Shown one piece after another: positions 1 to 10,203 of a stretch of 64,000 nt of DNA. Origin of the DNA: Thozetella sp. PMI_491 (taxonomy: Eukaryota; Ascomycota; Sordariomycetes; Chaetosphaeriales; Chaetosphaeriaceae); NCBI GenBank assembly GCA_021432635.1, contig MU270027.1, forward strand, positions 1 through 64,000, written 5' to 3'. A program made the position numbers and the translations under genes. The notes beneath the pieces are model-generated. The model was given only the letters and a program-made list of their open reading frames with translations, was not told the origin of the DNA and did no database searches. Positions within the stretch are counted from its first letter, which is position 1; each line of letters starts with the position of its first letter.

Positions 1-735
1 GGGGGGACTTGGGGGAGGGGGAGGGATTCGCCTGGGAATAAGGGCAGTTGCTTCCCGTTGGAAGGAGCTGCCTGTACCATCGTGCGGCGGGGCTGAGTCC
101 GGCATCTGCGCGCTGGACTCCGGGCCAGCCCCCGACCAAGTACGTACAAGCCGACGTCATGGACTGGTTGAGATTCGAAGAAGCATAAAGAGTCGTTCCC
201 GGCCTCGGCATAGACGGCTGAGCGAGCGTGCATGGCGGGAAGCTGAAGGCGCCGTCCTCCAAACCATGGTGGCCGGGCGTCTTAGCCGGAGGCAGACAAG
301 GCCAATCCGCCTTGTCATGTGCCTGTTTATGCCGCCCTAACGAGCTGGCTACACCGAGCGACCGCCTGGGAGATAGTGCCGAGGGAGAGTGCGCCACCGT
401 CTCTATCGATATCGCCAGCAATATCCATTATCTATTCTATCGCCCGTAGCCAATTGAGTGCATATCTAGGCAAGGCGCCGTCCAGAATAGTCGGCTTGGT
501 CCCGGCCGGCTTTGTTGCGCTCTCACTGTTTCGCGCAGTCTGACGGCCAGCTGGCTTATCTAGGCTAAGATAGGTACCCCGTACTGTATGATATGATTGT
601 CGAACTGCTACTACGTACTTAGTGTACTTTCCCTAATCTCAACGGATCCGCAGATAACCAAACCCTGCCGCTCAGCGGCGATGACAAGGATGTGTTAGAA
701 ATCTCAGTTTTGCTGCAGACAAACGCACGCAGGCA

Positions 736-793
<58 letters not shown>

Positions 794-1051
794 CTATACC
801 TGCACATATACACCATACATAGGGGGAGAGACACATACAGACGGCTCGTCCGCACGAGAGAGGGGTGGAGAGGATCAATTCGCAATCATCTCATTTCCAT
901 CCTGCGCAAGTAGGTATCGCCGTGCACAACCGCCCCAACGCCAGTGATGCTAAAGCAAGAACGCCGTACCAGTACCATCCCGTTGCGCCCTCGTTGCTCA
1001 TAAACACACGATGCCTACCGGACACCTTGCCGCGGCTGCGATATACCCCGC
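1..1051. other. Intergenic, no gene seen
   Basis: No reading frame here resembles a protein. The stretch lies downstream of the minus-strand NC2-alpha gene and should contain its 3' UTR and terminator. Its only distinctive element is the compound AC/AT microsatellite at 737-793, which produces artificial low-complexity frames on both strands. Confidence 0.7.
737..793. repeat. Compound (AC)n(AT)n microsatellite
   Basis: About 16 uninterrupted AC units (737-768) are followed directly by about 12 AT units (769-793). This is simple-sequence DNA. The ORFs across it (poly Thr-His, Ile-Tyr, Cys-Val) are artefacts of the repeat. Confidence 0.95.
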
Positions 1052-2053
1052 CTAGGCGGCCTTCTTCTTGCGCCCGCCGCGCCCCTTCTTCTTCTCGACC
1101 GGCTCCTCCTCGCTCTCGCTCTCGGGCTTCGGCGCCCGGCCCTTGGACTTGCCGCCGCTCTCGTCGTTCTCGACACGCCCGACGATTTCGCGCAAAAAGT
1201 CCCACTGGTCGTCTGACTCGACCACCTGCTTCAGCATCTGGGCCGAGATGCGTTTGCTGTTCTTCTCGCGTGCAACATCCGCGCTCTTGGTTACTAGCGC
1301 TACCATGAACAGCTCCAACGCCTTGCCCACGGCGATGGGGGTCTGCTGTGCCACCTTGCCCACCTCCTCGTCTGCCTGCATGATTCGCTTGATGCGGGCC
1401 GTGGGGAATTTGGTCCGGACTGGGGAAGGGTCAATCTCTGCGCGCGGTGGCGCCGCAGATGCGCCGGCAGCTTTCCGGGGCGGCATGATATCTGCAGGTT
1501 TGGTGTCTGGATCCTCCTTGATGAGCACGGGCGGTGCGTAGCCGTGGTGGACCGGGATGGGGGGTTGCTGTTGGTGTGGGAGGAAGCCCGGCTGGGCAGG
1601 AATGCCCTGATAAGGCTGGTAGTAGGGTGGTGGGTGTTGGTGCTGGGCCGTTGGGGAGGGTACGCTGTAGGCGAACTGCGCTGACTGGAGCAGCTGTGTT
1701 TGCGGCTGCTGCTGCGGCTGCTGCTGGATGGGGGAGTAGTATTGCTGCGAGGCGGGCGAAAGCGAATATCCTCCTCCGCTCAGCGGGCCTGGGTTTGGCG
1801 GAAGATGTTGGGTGTGGATCTGAGGAGACGATCCTGAGGTCGGCGGTGGGTAATAAGCGCTGGCAGACTTTGGCTGCAGATGGGGACCAGGAGGGCCTGC
1901 TGGAGAAAAGTGTGAAGGAGAATGCTGCGACCCCGGTCGTTGGTAGAGTGGCTGCTGGGGGCTTTGGGGTGGTGGTGGTGGTTGGGTGGGGCCGCTCGAG
2001 TAAAAGGATGAAAGGTCGGGGGACTTGGGTGCATAAGAGCCGTCGCCGGACAT
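1052..2053 (-). CDS. BUR6: NC2-alpha (Dr1-associated corepressor) histone-fold protein
   Basis: Single exon of 333 aa. Residues about 216-295 form a histone fold that begins FPTARIKRIMQADEEVGKVA and ends near QWDFLREIVGRV, the NC2-alpha/Bur6/DRAP1 signature. In the known family it pairs with NC2-beta (Ncb2/Dr1), binds TBP on promoter DNA and blocks TFIIA/TFIIB entry, so it acts in the nucleus. The roughly 200-residue N-terminus is rich in Pro, Gln, Ser and Tyr and is much longer than in yeast Bur6. The C-terminus is acidic then Lys/Arg-rich (EKKKGRGGRKKKAA), a likely nuclear localisation signal. The start at 2053 (MSGDGSY) is chosen because the 59 codons upstream look like 5' leader. A Dpb3/CHRAC-type subunit is a less likely alternative. 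Confidence 0.88.
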   Translation of the reverse strand: MSGDGSYAPKSPDLSSFYSSGPTQPPPPPQSPQQPLYQRPGSQHSPSHFSPAGPPGPHLQPKSASAYYPPPTSGSSPQIHTQHLPPNPGPLSGGGYSLSPASQQYYSPIQQQPQQQPQTQLLQSAQFAYSVPSPTAQHQHPPPYYQPYQGIPAQPGFLPHQQQPPIPVHHGYAPPVLIKEDPDTKPADIMPPRKAAGASAAPPRAEIDPSPVRTKFPTARIKRIMQADEEVGKVAQQTPIAVGKALELFMVALVTKSADVAREKNSKRISAQMLKQVVESDDQWDFLREIVGRVENDESGGKSKGRAPKPESESEEEPVEKKKGRGGRKKKAA

Positions 2054-4252
2054 GGTCTTTTTTAGTTCGAAGGGCGGCGGGGGGTTTAAATTTTTGTGAG
2101 ACAAAAAGTAAACAATCAGCCTAGGCCGCGAAAGAGACCGGGAGCCAGCGAAGCGAGGCGACCCAGCCAGCGGCTCCTTGGATGGGGAGAGGGGGGGTTC
2201 GAATTTCGCTCGCCAGCCGCCGTCTCTCACTCGCGTTTTTTTTTTATTCGTGCCTGTGGCAGGTGTTCTCCCTTGGTTTTCGTGCTCTGTGAGTGGGCGA
2301 AGTCAGAGCTTGTGTGGGGCGTGCTTCTGGAAAACGAGTTAATCAGTGGTTGGTGACAGGGGAGATGATAGAGGGGTTGTGGGGTGGAGGGGTACGGTCG
2401 CGGGGCTAATGCACAACAGCGAACCTGGGCGGTGGGCGGGTTTGACTGAAAACTGAAAACTGACAAACGCGTTCGACCTGGTCACCTTTCTTCCCAGCCA
2501 AAATGGCGGTATAGAGATGACCTTGCGAACGGAATGGCAGGGCTTAAATGGGGGCGGGGGGGGCGAGGAAGGATGGGCTGCGAACATGTGCATGCGAACA
2601 GGGGCAGCCCCATGGCGTGGTGGCCTGGGAGAAAAGTGGGAAGGGGTTCTCTGGTTTAGGGTGGCTGGGAGAGAGGGAAGAAGAAGCCAACAAAACAGCG
2701 GTTGCTGCTCCCTGGGCGTGAGGGGAAGGAGGGCCGTCTCACATCGGGATTCTTTGGGTCTTTCTACCTAGTCGCCGAGTCGCCTCAGTCGGCCAGGTAC
2801 GGTGAATCACAAGGGGAGGCAGGGCAGGTTCAAGCGCCGGCAAGGTAGCGGGATCTCTCCACTTTCACTCGTGGCCGGTAGGTAGGCAGCAGAGAAGCAC
2901 GAGTATCGATCGAATGAGAGCAGCGGCGGGATGGGGATGGGCAAAGCAGGCACTGATATGCAGGGAAAGACCAACTGGCCTGGTCAGCTGTTGGGCTGAA
3001 GAGCTTGGTTGGAGCTATCTCCCTATGCACACACAACACCGGGCCAGTAGCCTCTCTCCGACTTCTTACTCAGCCCTGCCTCTTGTCTCTCTTGGCCCGT
3101 GGAAAGGGAAGGGGGGAAACTGTCCCGGGGAGGAAGACGATAGGCGGCCGGTGGCCCTCTCCCCCGAGCCAGGCCGGGGTATATAAGACAAAGCAGGTAG
3201 GTTTACCTTTCAGGCACGCAAGGCACGTACCAGAGCAGGTCTGGTAATTTTTTAGTGGGGGGATGGTTGACAGAGACCGGATAGGGAAGCCGGGCCTGGC
3301 GCCAAGATGCGTCCGGGTTCCAGAAGCGCAAAAGACTTTCGTTCGAGGGCGCGAAGAACAAGATGGATGATGGGTGCTAAAGGATGGCCGTCGGTCCTGG
3401 TTGGCTGGAGCCAAGGTTTCGCGGGATGGGGGGAGGATGGGCCGGGGGGAAGGAGGGGGCGGGCAGGAGCTTGGTGCTTTTCTGGGCCGGCTCCTCGGAG
3501 CGCGAGCTCGAGGGACATCCAGGCCGTTTATATGCACACCTTGGCCCGAGCGGTCCAATGATGCCAGATCAACAGGGGGGTGGGTCATGCCTGATTGGGC
3601 CAAGCTCCAGCACAGCCCCAAAAGCTTTTCGAGATCCAAAATCGCGGATCTGCACCTGTCTCACGCGTGCTGGAGGCGCCCGACAGCAACTACCCTTGCC
3701 TAACTACTAGGCAGGTAGGTAAGGTAGCTACCCAAAATGCGGCTCACGTCTCGCACATCCATCAGATGTCCTTGGCTATATCGCCTCTCGCCAGTCCTGC
3801 GCCGGCGCGCTCGCCTCTCGCCGTGTCGCCCACCTTGGAGCGCTGACGGCGCGCAGAACCTCCGTTGGACGGCAGGATGGTTGCGCGGCCATTCGCAGGC
3901 AGACGTGGCGGCTGGAACTGGCAGGCTGCAGATGAGCATCGGCATCTCTCCCCCAGCTCACCATTGGGCTGCGTCAGGCTGCTCGCAAAATGACCAGCTC
4001 CCCTCCCCGCGACGCGCCTCCACAATCACGGTCGTTGCCTGCACTCCGCATAGCTGGTAAGTCTTGGCGTCGTTTCGCACCTCTTCGCAACGCTGCTTTC
4101 TTTTCGCCTGGATGATGGATACAAAGAGCCCAGAGACCAGAACAGACCCTGAAGTGGCGAGGTAACCGGGTCTCCCGCGCGGGACTCTGGTTTAATCGTC
4201 GCTTACACTTGTCCATGATGGTCCCAAAAATTACTTGATCAAATCTGACAGC
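2054..4252. other. Intergenic, 2.2 kb without a credible gene
   Basis: Promoter side of the NC2-alpha gene and 3' side of the hydrolase. Frames present are short, low-complexity and overlap on both strands. A TATA-like TATATAAG lies at 3180-3187 on the plus strand, but no convincing coding region follows it. Purine-rich and pyrimidine-rich tracts are frequent. Confidence 0.6.
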
Positions 4253-5725
4253 CTAACCTCGCTTGGTCGCCGCCTCTTTCCCCTTCCCTTCCGAGATCGC
4301 CGCTCTAATCCGCTCTACGATAGATCGCAGCCCGGCCACTCTCTTGTCCCGGGTGCTGGATAGAAACACGGACGCCACCGGCCACGCGTGAATCCCTCCT
4401 GCTTCTACTTCATTCTGCACGATGACGTTCGAGCAGCGGAGCCTCTCGGCGAGGGAGTGGATGTCCGCCGCGAACAGCTCTTCCTGTCCATACGTGATGA
4501 AGAAGCCTTTGGACGGGCTCGCTGCCTTCCACCACCGTACGTCCGTGCAGCTACCCGGGGATAACAGCGGGTCATTCCTGGCGGCCTTTGTGCCCGCGTA
4601 AAGCACACCGTACCGCTCGATTTGCTCGGCATCTAGGTAGTCGCTCCACGTGTTCGCGCGGCGGGCCGAGAGCAGCGTCACCCAAGGTGAGATCAGCACG
4701 GCAAACGCCGGCCGCGGCAAGGACCTAGCCGCTCGCACGTCAGTGCCTCCCAAGGATCTACCCTCCTGCTCCTCCATAATGCCCTTGCCAATAGCCAGGA
4801 GGAGGCTCAAAATGAGCAGTCCACCAGCCGAGTCGCCGCTGACTGTAACGATGGAGGGGTCTTTTGCTACACCGAGGACGTGCTTGTAGGCCTGTATCGT
4901 CTGCTGTAGCTGCGTGGGGAAGCAGGCATCCGGAACCAGCTTGTACTCGAGCGCGAAGATCGCTGGGTTCCTGTAGCCATGCCCTATCAAGACTGAGGTC
5001 CAGGTGAGGAGAAACTCCAGGTAGAAGTAGGAGGAGCCCATGGCGAACCCTCCGCCTGTATGCGTCAGCTCGGTGCCTCTCCACTACCACAGTCTGATCT
5101 TGCTCACCGTGGATGTAGAAGACGACAACATCGGGCTGCCGAGTGGGGTCCCTGATCATCCAGATGCCTCTAAAGTCTCTCTGTAAGACGGGTCAGATCT
5201 TGGTGCCTGCACGGCGGCAGTAAGGCAGGACTTACATCTCGATACTCCCTCCAGTGGATAGGGCTCCTTAGATAGCCGTGACGAAGCATCCGCCACCGTA
5301 GAAAGGGCAGCGCAACCTCCCGGGAGAAGAAGATGCGCCCGATCTTGGCGGGGACATTCGCGAATGCGTAGCGCACGCATCGTACGACTAGATCCTCGAA
5401 CAGAGTGGCCTGCCGCACGAACGGGGATCGGCGTGAGGGCGCCGCCAGTAAATGGTCAGACAGGAACTGCAGGGGAAGTGTGATGACTGTATTTCTCTGT
5501 CAGAGCAAGCGCGACAATTGGCGTGCGAGATCCAAGGCTTGTCCCTGGGAGGAGGGGCTCACTGAGAAACGGGAGACACTGCAGCACGCACAACACTGTT
5601 GCGACGAGGCCGGCCTGCCATACGAGGGCTGGAGCGAGGAAGAAGCAGAACACCGCGCAGTCCAGAAAGGAGACTGGCCCAAGGTTCATGATGGTCGACT
5701 CGTTGGAGCTCCCCATGGCACCCAT
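4253..5725 (-). CDS. Membrane-anchored alpha/beta-hydrolase (esterase/lipase, HSL type), 4 exons
   Basis: Proposed exons 5725-5563, 5486-5236, 5180-5108 and 5055-4253 join to 429 aa; introns are 76, 55 and 52 bp with GT..AG ends. Splicing the last intron restores the oxyanion motif HGGG (residues 162-165), which no single frame shows. The nucleophile motif GDSAGG has Ser238, and the catalytic His is probably His385 (GGIHAW). A hydrophobic N-terminal segment (about 18-54) resembles the membrane anchor of fungal steryl-acetyl-hydrolase-like enzymes. It probably hydrolyses a small acyl ester at the ER or a related membrane; the substrate cannot be read from sequence. Met1, Met4 and Met13 are all possible starts; the first was taken. 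It lies beside the xylulokinase gene in the same orientation with separate promoters. Confidence 0.82.
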
Positions 5726-6174
5726 GTGTGGAGATGCTTCTTTGCTCCAAATATCTTCTCTCCGACCTTGATTGGACGCCCCGGATCGCGCGTAGCTTCG
5801 TCTTGCTCAAGGCATTGGGTAACAGAAGGCTGGCCGGCCGACCCGGTTAAGTAGGGATGAAAATTGGGAAAGAGACCCGGCCTTTGACGAGAGACAGGCG
5901 TGGCTGGTGACGTCGGTGAGTGTGGCAAAGCCCACTTCTGCCGATGTCATGTCGTTAGCTCGCATGGGGGGCTTTCTCAATGCGTCAGCTACCGAGCTTA
6001 AAAACCTTCGTCAGAGCAACTGTGGGCTGCTAGCTCCCATGCAGCAAGACTCGGGTTGTATACTATTCCGGAGGGCGCAATTGGGCCTCTAAGAAATGTA
6101 GCTACTGTTCGCGATGCTATTTTTCTCTAAATTTACTTGGTTTGGGGATACCCATCGCCCCCCTCCACTTCTCT
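5726..6174. other. Intergenic, 449 bp
   Basis: Holds the promoter and leader of the minus-strand hydrolase and the 3' UTR of the xylulokinase gene. No ORF or RNA gene was recognised. Confidence 0.6.
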
Positions 6175-8075
6175 TCACGTATTCTTCGCTTCTTGGAGTA
6201 TCTTTCCCTCCATCTGTTCGAACGCGCCCAGGACCTTTCCGTATTGCTGGAAGACGCCGTCGCGGAAGCCGTCGTCGACCTTCTGGATGGCGCCTTCCTC
6301 TTTCCACCGCTTCCCAATGAGCTCGTCAAACGTCTCGCCGTCGCGGCGCTCCAGCGCCCAAACTGCCTTGTAAGCCCCTCCCAGTGCGCACGCGTTACCT
6401 CCTACGTCTAGCTTGTAGACGCCGTCCACGCCGCCAAGCACCGAGCCCATGACTGCGGCAATGGCCGGGTTGAGCGATCCGCCGCCCACCAAATAGATGC
6501 GCCTGGGCTGCGCTGGCAGGCCGCTGGCGCTCGCACCGGACGGGTCCTCCACCAGCTTCTGGCTGCGCAGTCGCATTGAGAGAGCCTGCGACTCAACGAT
6601 AACGCGCGCATCTGTCTCGGGGGGCCAGGCGGCGGACACGGGCTGTAGATCCGTCCCGTCCTGCGCGCTCTCAAATCGCCACGTGCCAGCCCGGATGTTA
6701 GGCACGATTTCGGGTAGGTAAAAGTACAGGCCCAGCTTCGCGCGGTCGGCCTCCGTCCGGACATCCAAGGGCGGCGTTTCCAGTACATTGCGGTTGAACT
6801 CGGCCCAAGGATCCGAACCGTTGGGCTTCGTAGGAAGCGCGTCGCGCACCTTTTCGCGGGCAAGGCCGCCATTCTTATAGCAAAGCATAAACATGTACTG
6901 CCCCGGCGTGGTTGGATGATTGAGGAAGTGGTAGCTAGGGTCCGGCCGGTAGACTGGCGTCACCATGAGGAAGGTGGTGCTCGTGCCGAGACTCACGATG
7001 GCGTCCAAGGGTCGGAGAGGAAGCGCGAGGATGGTGGCGGGGTTGTCGCCGGTGAACGGCGCAACCTGGCACTCGGAGCTGAAGCCGTAGCGATCGACGA
7101 AGTAACTGCTAATCGACCCCATGCTGCCGCCGCCGTCAAGACGCACGTCGCCGAGCTTGTTGCGGAGCTCTGCCACACCGTCCTTGCCGCCCGCAGTGAG
7201 CTCGAGGAGAGGCTCTGACCACGCATTCGAGGGAATGTCCCAGAGGTTGGCACCACAGGCATCGCTGATGTCCCACGGCGCAATCTTGCCGAGGAGGACC
7301 GAGGCGAGGAACGACGATACGAGTGAGATCCTAGAGGTGGCAGCGTACATGTCGGGGAGCTTGCGCCGGAGCCGCATAATCTGGGGGCCCGTGAAGCGCT
7401 GTTGTCATTCCACGTTAGCTTGCAGCTAGAGCAGAGAGAAGGGACTTGGGTGGAGAGGAGCCACCTACATGGTGCGCTGAGCTTCCGGTGACATGAGCCA
7501 GGCGATCGGCCGTCTCGAACGTGGCATCAAATTGATCGCACTCGGCCTGTGTGCTATGGTCTTGCCAGTTCGGTCCGTACGGGTGCGAAAATGCCGCCGT
7601 TAGCTGGTCGACCAAAGCCTTGCCTGGCTGGAGACCACCCAGGAGAGTCCCGGCATCGCGAGCCCAGTATACACTGCCATGCTGCTGGCACGAGCCGCTG
7701 ATTCCACGAATCCGGCCCAGGGGCGTGTTTTTCTCCTTTAGGCGGGCGAGTACGAGGTCAATGGCTTCCAACCACAGGGCAACTGGCGCGAACACCTCGC
7801 CCTCTGCCTCGTTCACCAGCACGCCCTTCTCGATACCATATTTTACCCCGAAATCACCGTCGAAATCGACCTTCGCCTCGGACACAACTTGGAGATCGGA
7901 CTGGACGACGATGGCTATAAAAGGAAAGAGGTGGAATGTTAGTAGCTTATACCCAAATGCGGTGAAGCCGCAGGGGAGGAGATGGAAGCTGGGAGGGGTA
8001 GCAGTAGTATATGCACGAACCTTTGAGCTGCTGGGTGGAGAGGTCGAACCCCAGGTAGAGAGGCGCCTCACCCAT
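6175..8075 (-). CDS. XKS1: D-xylulokinase (FGGY family), 3 exons
   Basis: Exons 8075-8021, 7914-7469 and 7398-6175 give 574 aa, the usual length for fungal xylulokinases; introns are 106 and 70 bp. The enzyme phosphorylates D-xylulose with ATP to D-xylulose 5-phosphate, the step that feeds xylose and arabinose catabolism into the pentose phosphate pathway in the cytosol. Visible signatures are the N-terminal phosphate loop [11 protein letters not shown] (8-18, split by intron 1), [12 protein letters not shown] (about 91-102), FTGPQI restored by intron 2 (169-174), and FTGDNPATI with the predicted catalytic base Asp285. The C-terminal FGGY half carries [15 protein letters not shown]. Upstream sequence in the exon-1 frame runs into pyrimidine-rich non-coding DNA, so [10 protein letters not shown] is taken as the start. 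Confidence 0.93.
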
Positions 8076-9909
8076 CCTCGGTTCTGGAAAAAGAATATGA
8101 GATGAAATAGAAGATTAATATCCAGCCTGGGGCTTAAATCGAGACTCTTCAGATTTTGCACGTCCTTAGGACGAGAGAAGACAGCCAAGGACGAGCTTCT
8201 CTTCACTCGCCGCATGCGGAGCATCAACTTTAAAGGGTCGCATGGAGGGGCAGCTCAATAATGCGGCAGCCTCGCGCCAAAGACTTTAGCCTAAAGCCTT
8301 GGTCCAATGTTAGTGTCGCAAGACCCCAGAGTGGTCCAATACCCATCCGCTCCAATGAGGCTGTGAGGGGCATTTGTGTGGGTGCTAGAGCTTGGTGAAT
8401 GGCTCTAATGCCCCGACTCTAAGTGGTGTAGCGCTTTCGCATACCCAATTCCGCTTGAATTCAGTGTGCTCTCCTTTGCGACTATCTACGGAATGGTTAG
8501 CGCCAATACACAGCTGGTATCAGCTTCAGCGACGAGTTCTCTAGATGGCTGGATAACTGCTCATGGTCAGGAGACAAATATACGCCGTTCACCTAATAAA
8601 CATGTTTTTCCTTTGTCTACTCAGTGCTATGCTCAGGTACGAAATCCTAGTAGGAAGAACGGACGCTAGTATGGATTGTTGCGTGTGAAGGCAGAGGCGG
8701 AGTTTACAATATATCCAAACTTGAATATGGGTCTCAACTAAAGTTGGTCCCCTGAGATATCCTCTGAGGAAGACGCACACAATAAGCAACCCATTTTGTA
8801 GGGACTCCCAAATTCTGTCTACTCACGGGATCATTCTTGTTATCTTGCGAGCAGTGTGAATATGAAAAGGAGCATCGGGATAGATTAGGAGCAACCTCCT
8901 GTGCGTAGTACGAGGAGGTTGACGTCTCGGAACTAGCATGATATCTTTTTACAAAGAGGCCACGGAGATCAGCTATATATTACAGTGGATGGGAGTACTT
9001 GAATAAATAGCTCCTTCATAGTTGTTGGTTAAATCATGCACAACCTAGGCACACTCATGCCTAAATCTTGTTATCTGCTTGCATAACGCCATAACGCCAT
9101 GTACTCATCCCAACTCTTTGCTCGCATTAACAGCCATTCATTATTTCTCGCTAACTTCAACCTTGCGCTCTTGGCATTGCTATTCAGCTCACTGCTGTGA
9201 TAGGCGCCTGTTTACTATCGCTTCAACTAGGAAACATAGTTGAAAGCGGCTACATTACGGTCACAAACTGATTAAAGGGGGTAAACAAACGCCAACCACT
9301 GTGACATGCTCGCATAGCTTCACTTGATTAGATCCATAATACACCATGATAATGTTGGTCTGTTCCCAATAGCTCCTGGGCGGCTTTTTATTGACATCTT
9401 GTTCCCCTAATTTGAATAGACCTGGATAGTGTCATTGTTGCTCTCACTTACATATCCGCGGTCTTTGTTACGGGAGCATGCTTCCCCATAGACGCTAGGA
9501 AGTTTATGTTTAATATGTTCAGAAGAATCAGCTGGTTCTTTCGAAGTTTCTGTTGTGCGCCGCCTCGCCTTCCCCAGGGTGGTTAACAGGGACATATCTG
9601 TAACCTGAGGGATAGTCCTTCTACACTAATCGGACAAAACCGTGAGACTTGTTTACTACCATGGAAGGATGACGATGGCTCGAGATTACATATCAAGAAA
9701 GCGTTCTGCATACGGCGAACTATTTCACTCTTGACGGTAAGATTTAGGCGCTGCTTAGATGCATGAACTGAGAAAAGGTTGCATTTTTGATATAGCTAAA
9801 TGATTCCATCTTAACGAGTTCTTGAAGGCCGACCGTAGCCCGCCTGTCCATGTCCATTGCTCCTTGAACGCCGCTCAAATGCTAAACCTGGCTCTGCTTT
9901 GGGCCCGCA
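8076..9909. other. AT-richer gene-free stretch
   Basis: Base composition is visibly more AT-rich than in the neighbouring genes and no frame resembles a protein. The first 200-300 bp must hold the xylulokinase promoter. The rest could be a decayed repeat, but no terminal repeats or transposase remnant were found. It contains the inverted repeat at 8892-8921. Confidence 0.55.
8892..8921. repeat. Perfect inverted repeat (hairpin)
   Basis: CAACCTCCT at 8892-8900 is repeated inverted as AGGAGGTTG at 8913-8921 around a 12-nt loop. The loop itself contains CGTA and TACG, so pairing could extend. It is not followed by a gene end. Function unknown. Confidence 0.6.
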
Positions 9910-10203
9910 TTAATCTTTCTTAATACCAGGCCCAATGCCAGTGCCACACCAGAAGGCCCAGTTCTGAGCCTGCGCATCGAGCATATCTCGGTACTGCGCC
10001 GTGCTCCAGTCGTCCTTGCCGCTACCCTCGCACTAGAAGGCATAGCTAAGCATCTGCTCGTCGAGCAGCCTGCAGTATCGCTCCAGCAACTCTGCCTCTC
10101 CCATGGCAGCGGTGTCCTCAGACGAGCTTGCGAGATACTGACTAAGAGTCAACTCATCATCGTTGAGTGACTGGGCATCATGGGCTCCATCTCCAGCTCG
10201 TGC
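9910..10203 (-). pseudogene. Decayed coding relic behind the CDF stop codon
   Basis: Minus-strand frame directly following, and in frame with, the TAG stop of the CDF transporter (10206-10204). It reads as protein for about 97 codons: acidic residues near LNDDELTLSQYLASSSEDT, then AELLERYCRLLDEQMLSYAF, one internal TAG, then KDDWSTAQYRDMLDAQAQ and WAFWCGTGIGPGIKKD, ending in TAA at 9912-9910. There is no in-frame ATG at its beginning and no obvious splice acceptor. I read it as the 3' remnant of a separate gene broken by the TAG. A CAG-to-TAG change, the kind RIP mutation makes, would explain the stop, but this is inference. The protein family was not recognised. Confidence 0.5.

Noticed and set aside
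619-913. ORFs on both strands across the AC/AT repeat
   Set aside because: They are produced by the microsatellite (Thr-His, Ile-Tyr, Cys-Val repeats) and have no protein character.
3180-3187. TATATAAG on the plus strand as a promoter
   Set aside because: No credible plus-strand gene follows within a reasonable distance.
3070-3639. 189-codon minus-strand frame
   Set aside because: Pro/Arg/Ser-rich, overlapped by several frames on both strands, no recognisable domain.
8076-8227. N-terminal extension of the xylulokinase frame
   Set aside because: The family start [11 protein letters not shown] lies at 8075, and the upstream frame contains pyrimidine-rich sequence resembling a leader or 5' intron.
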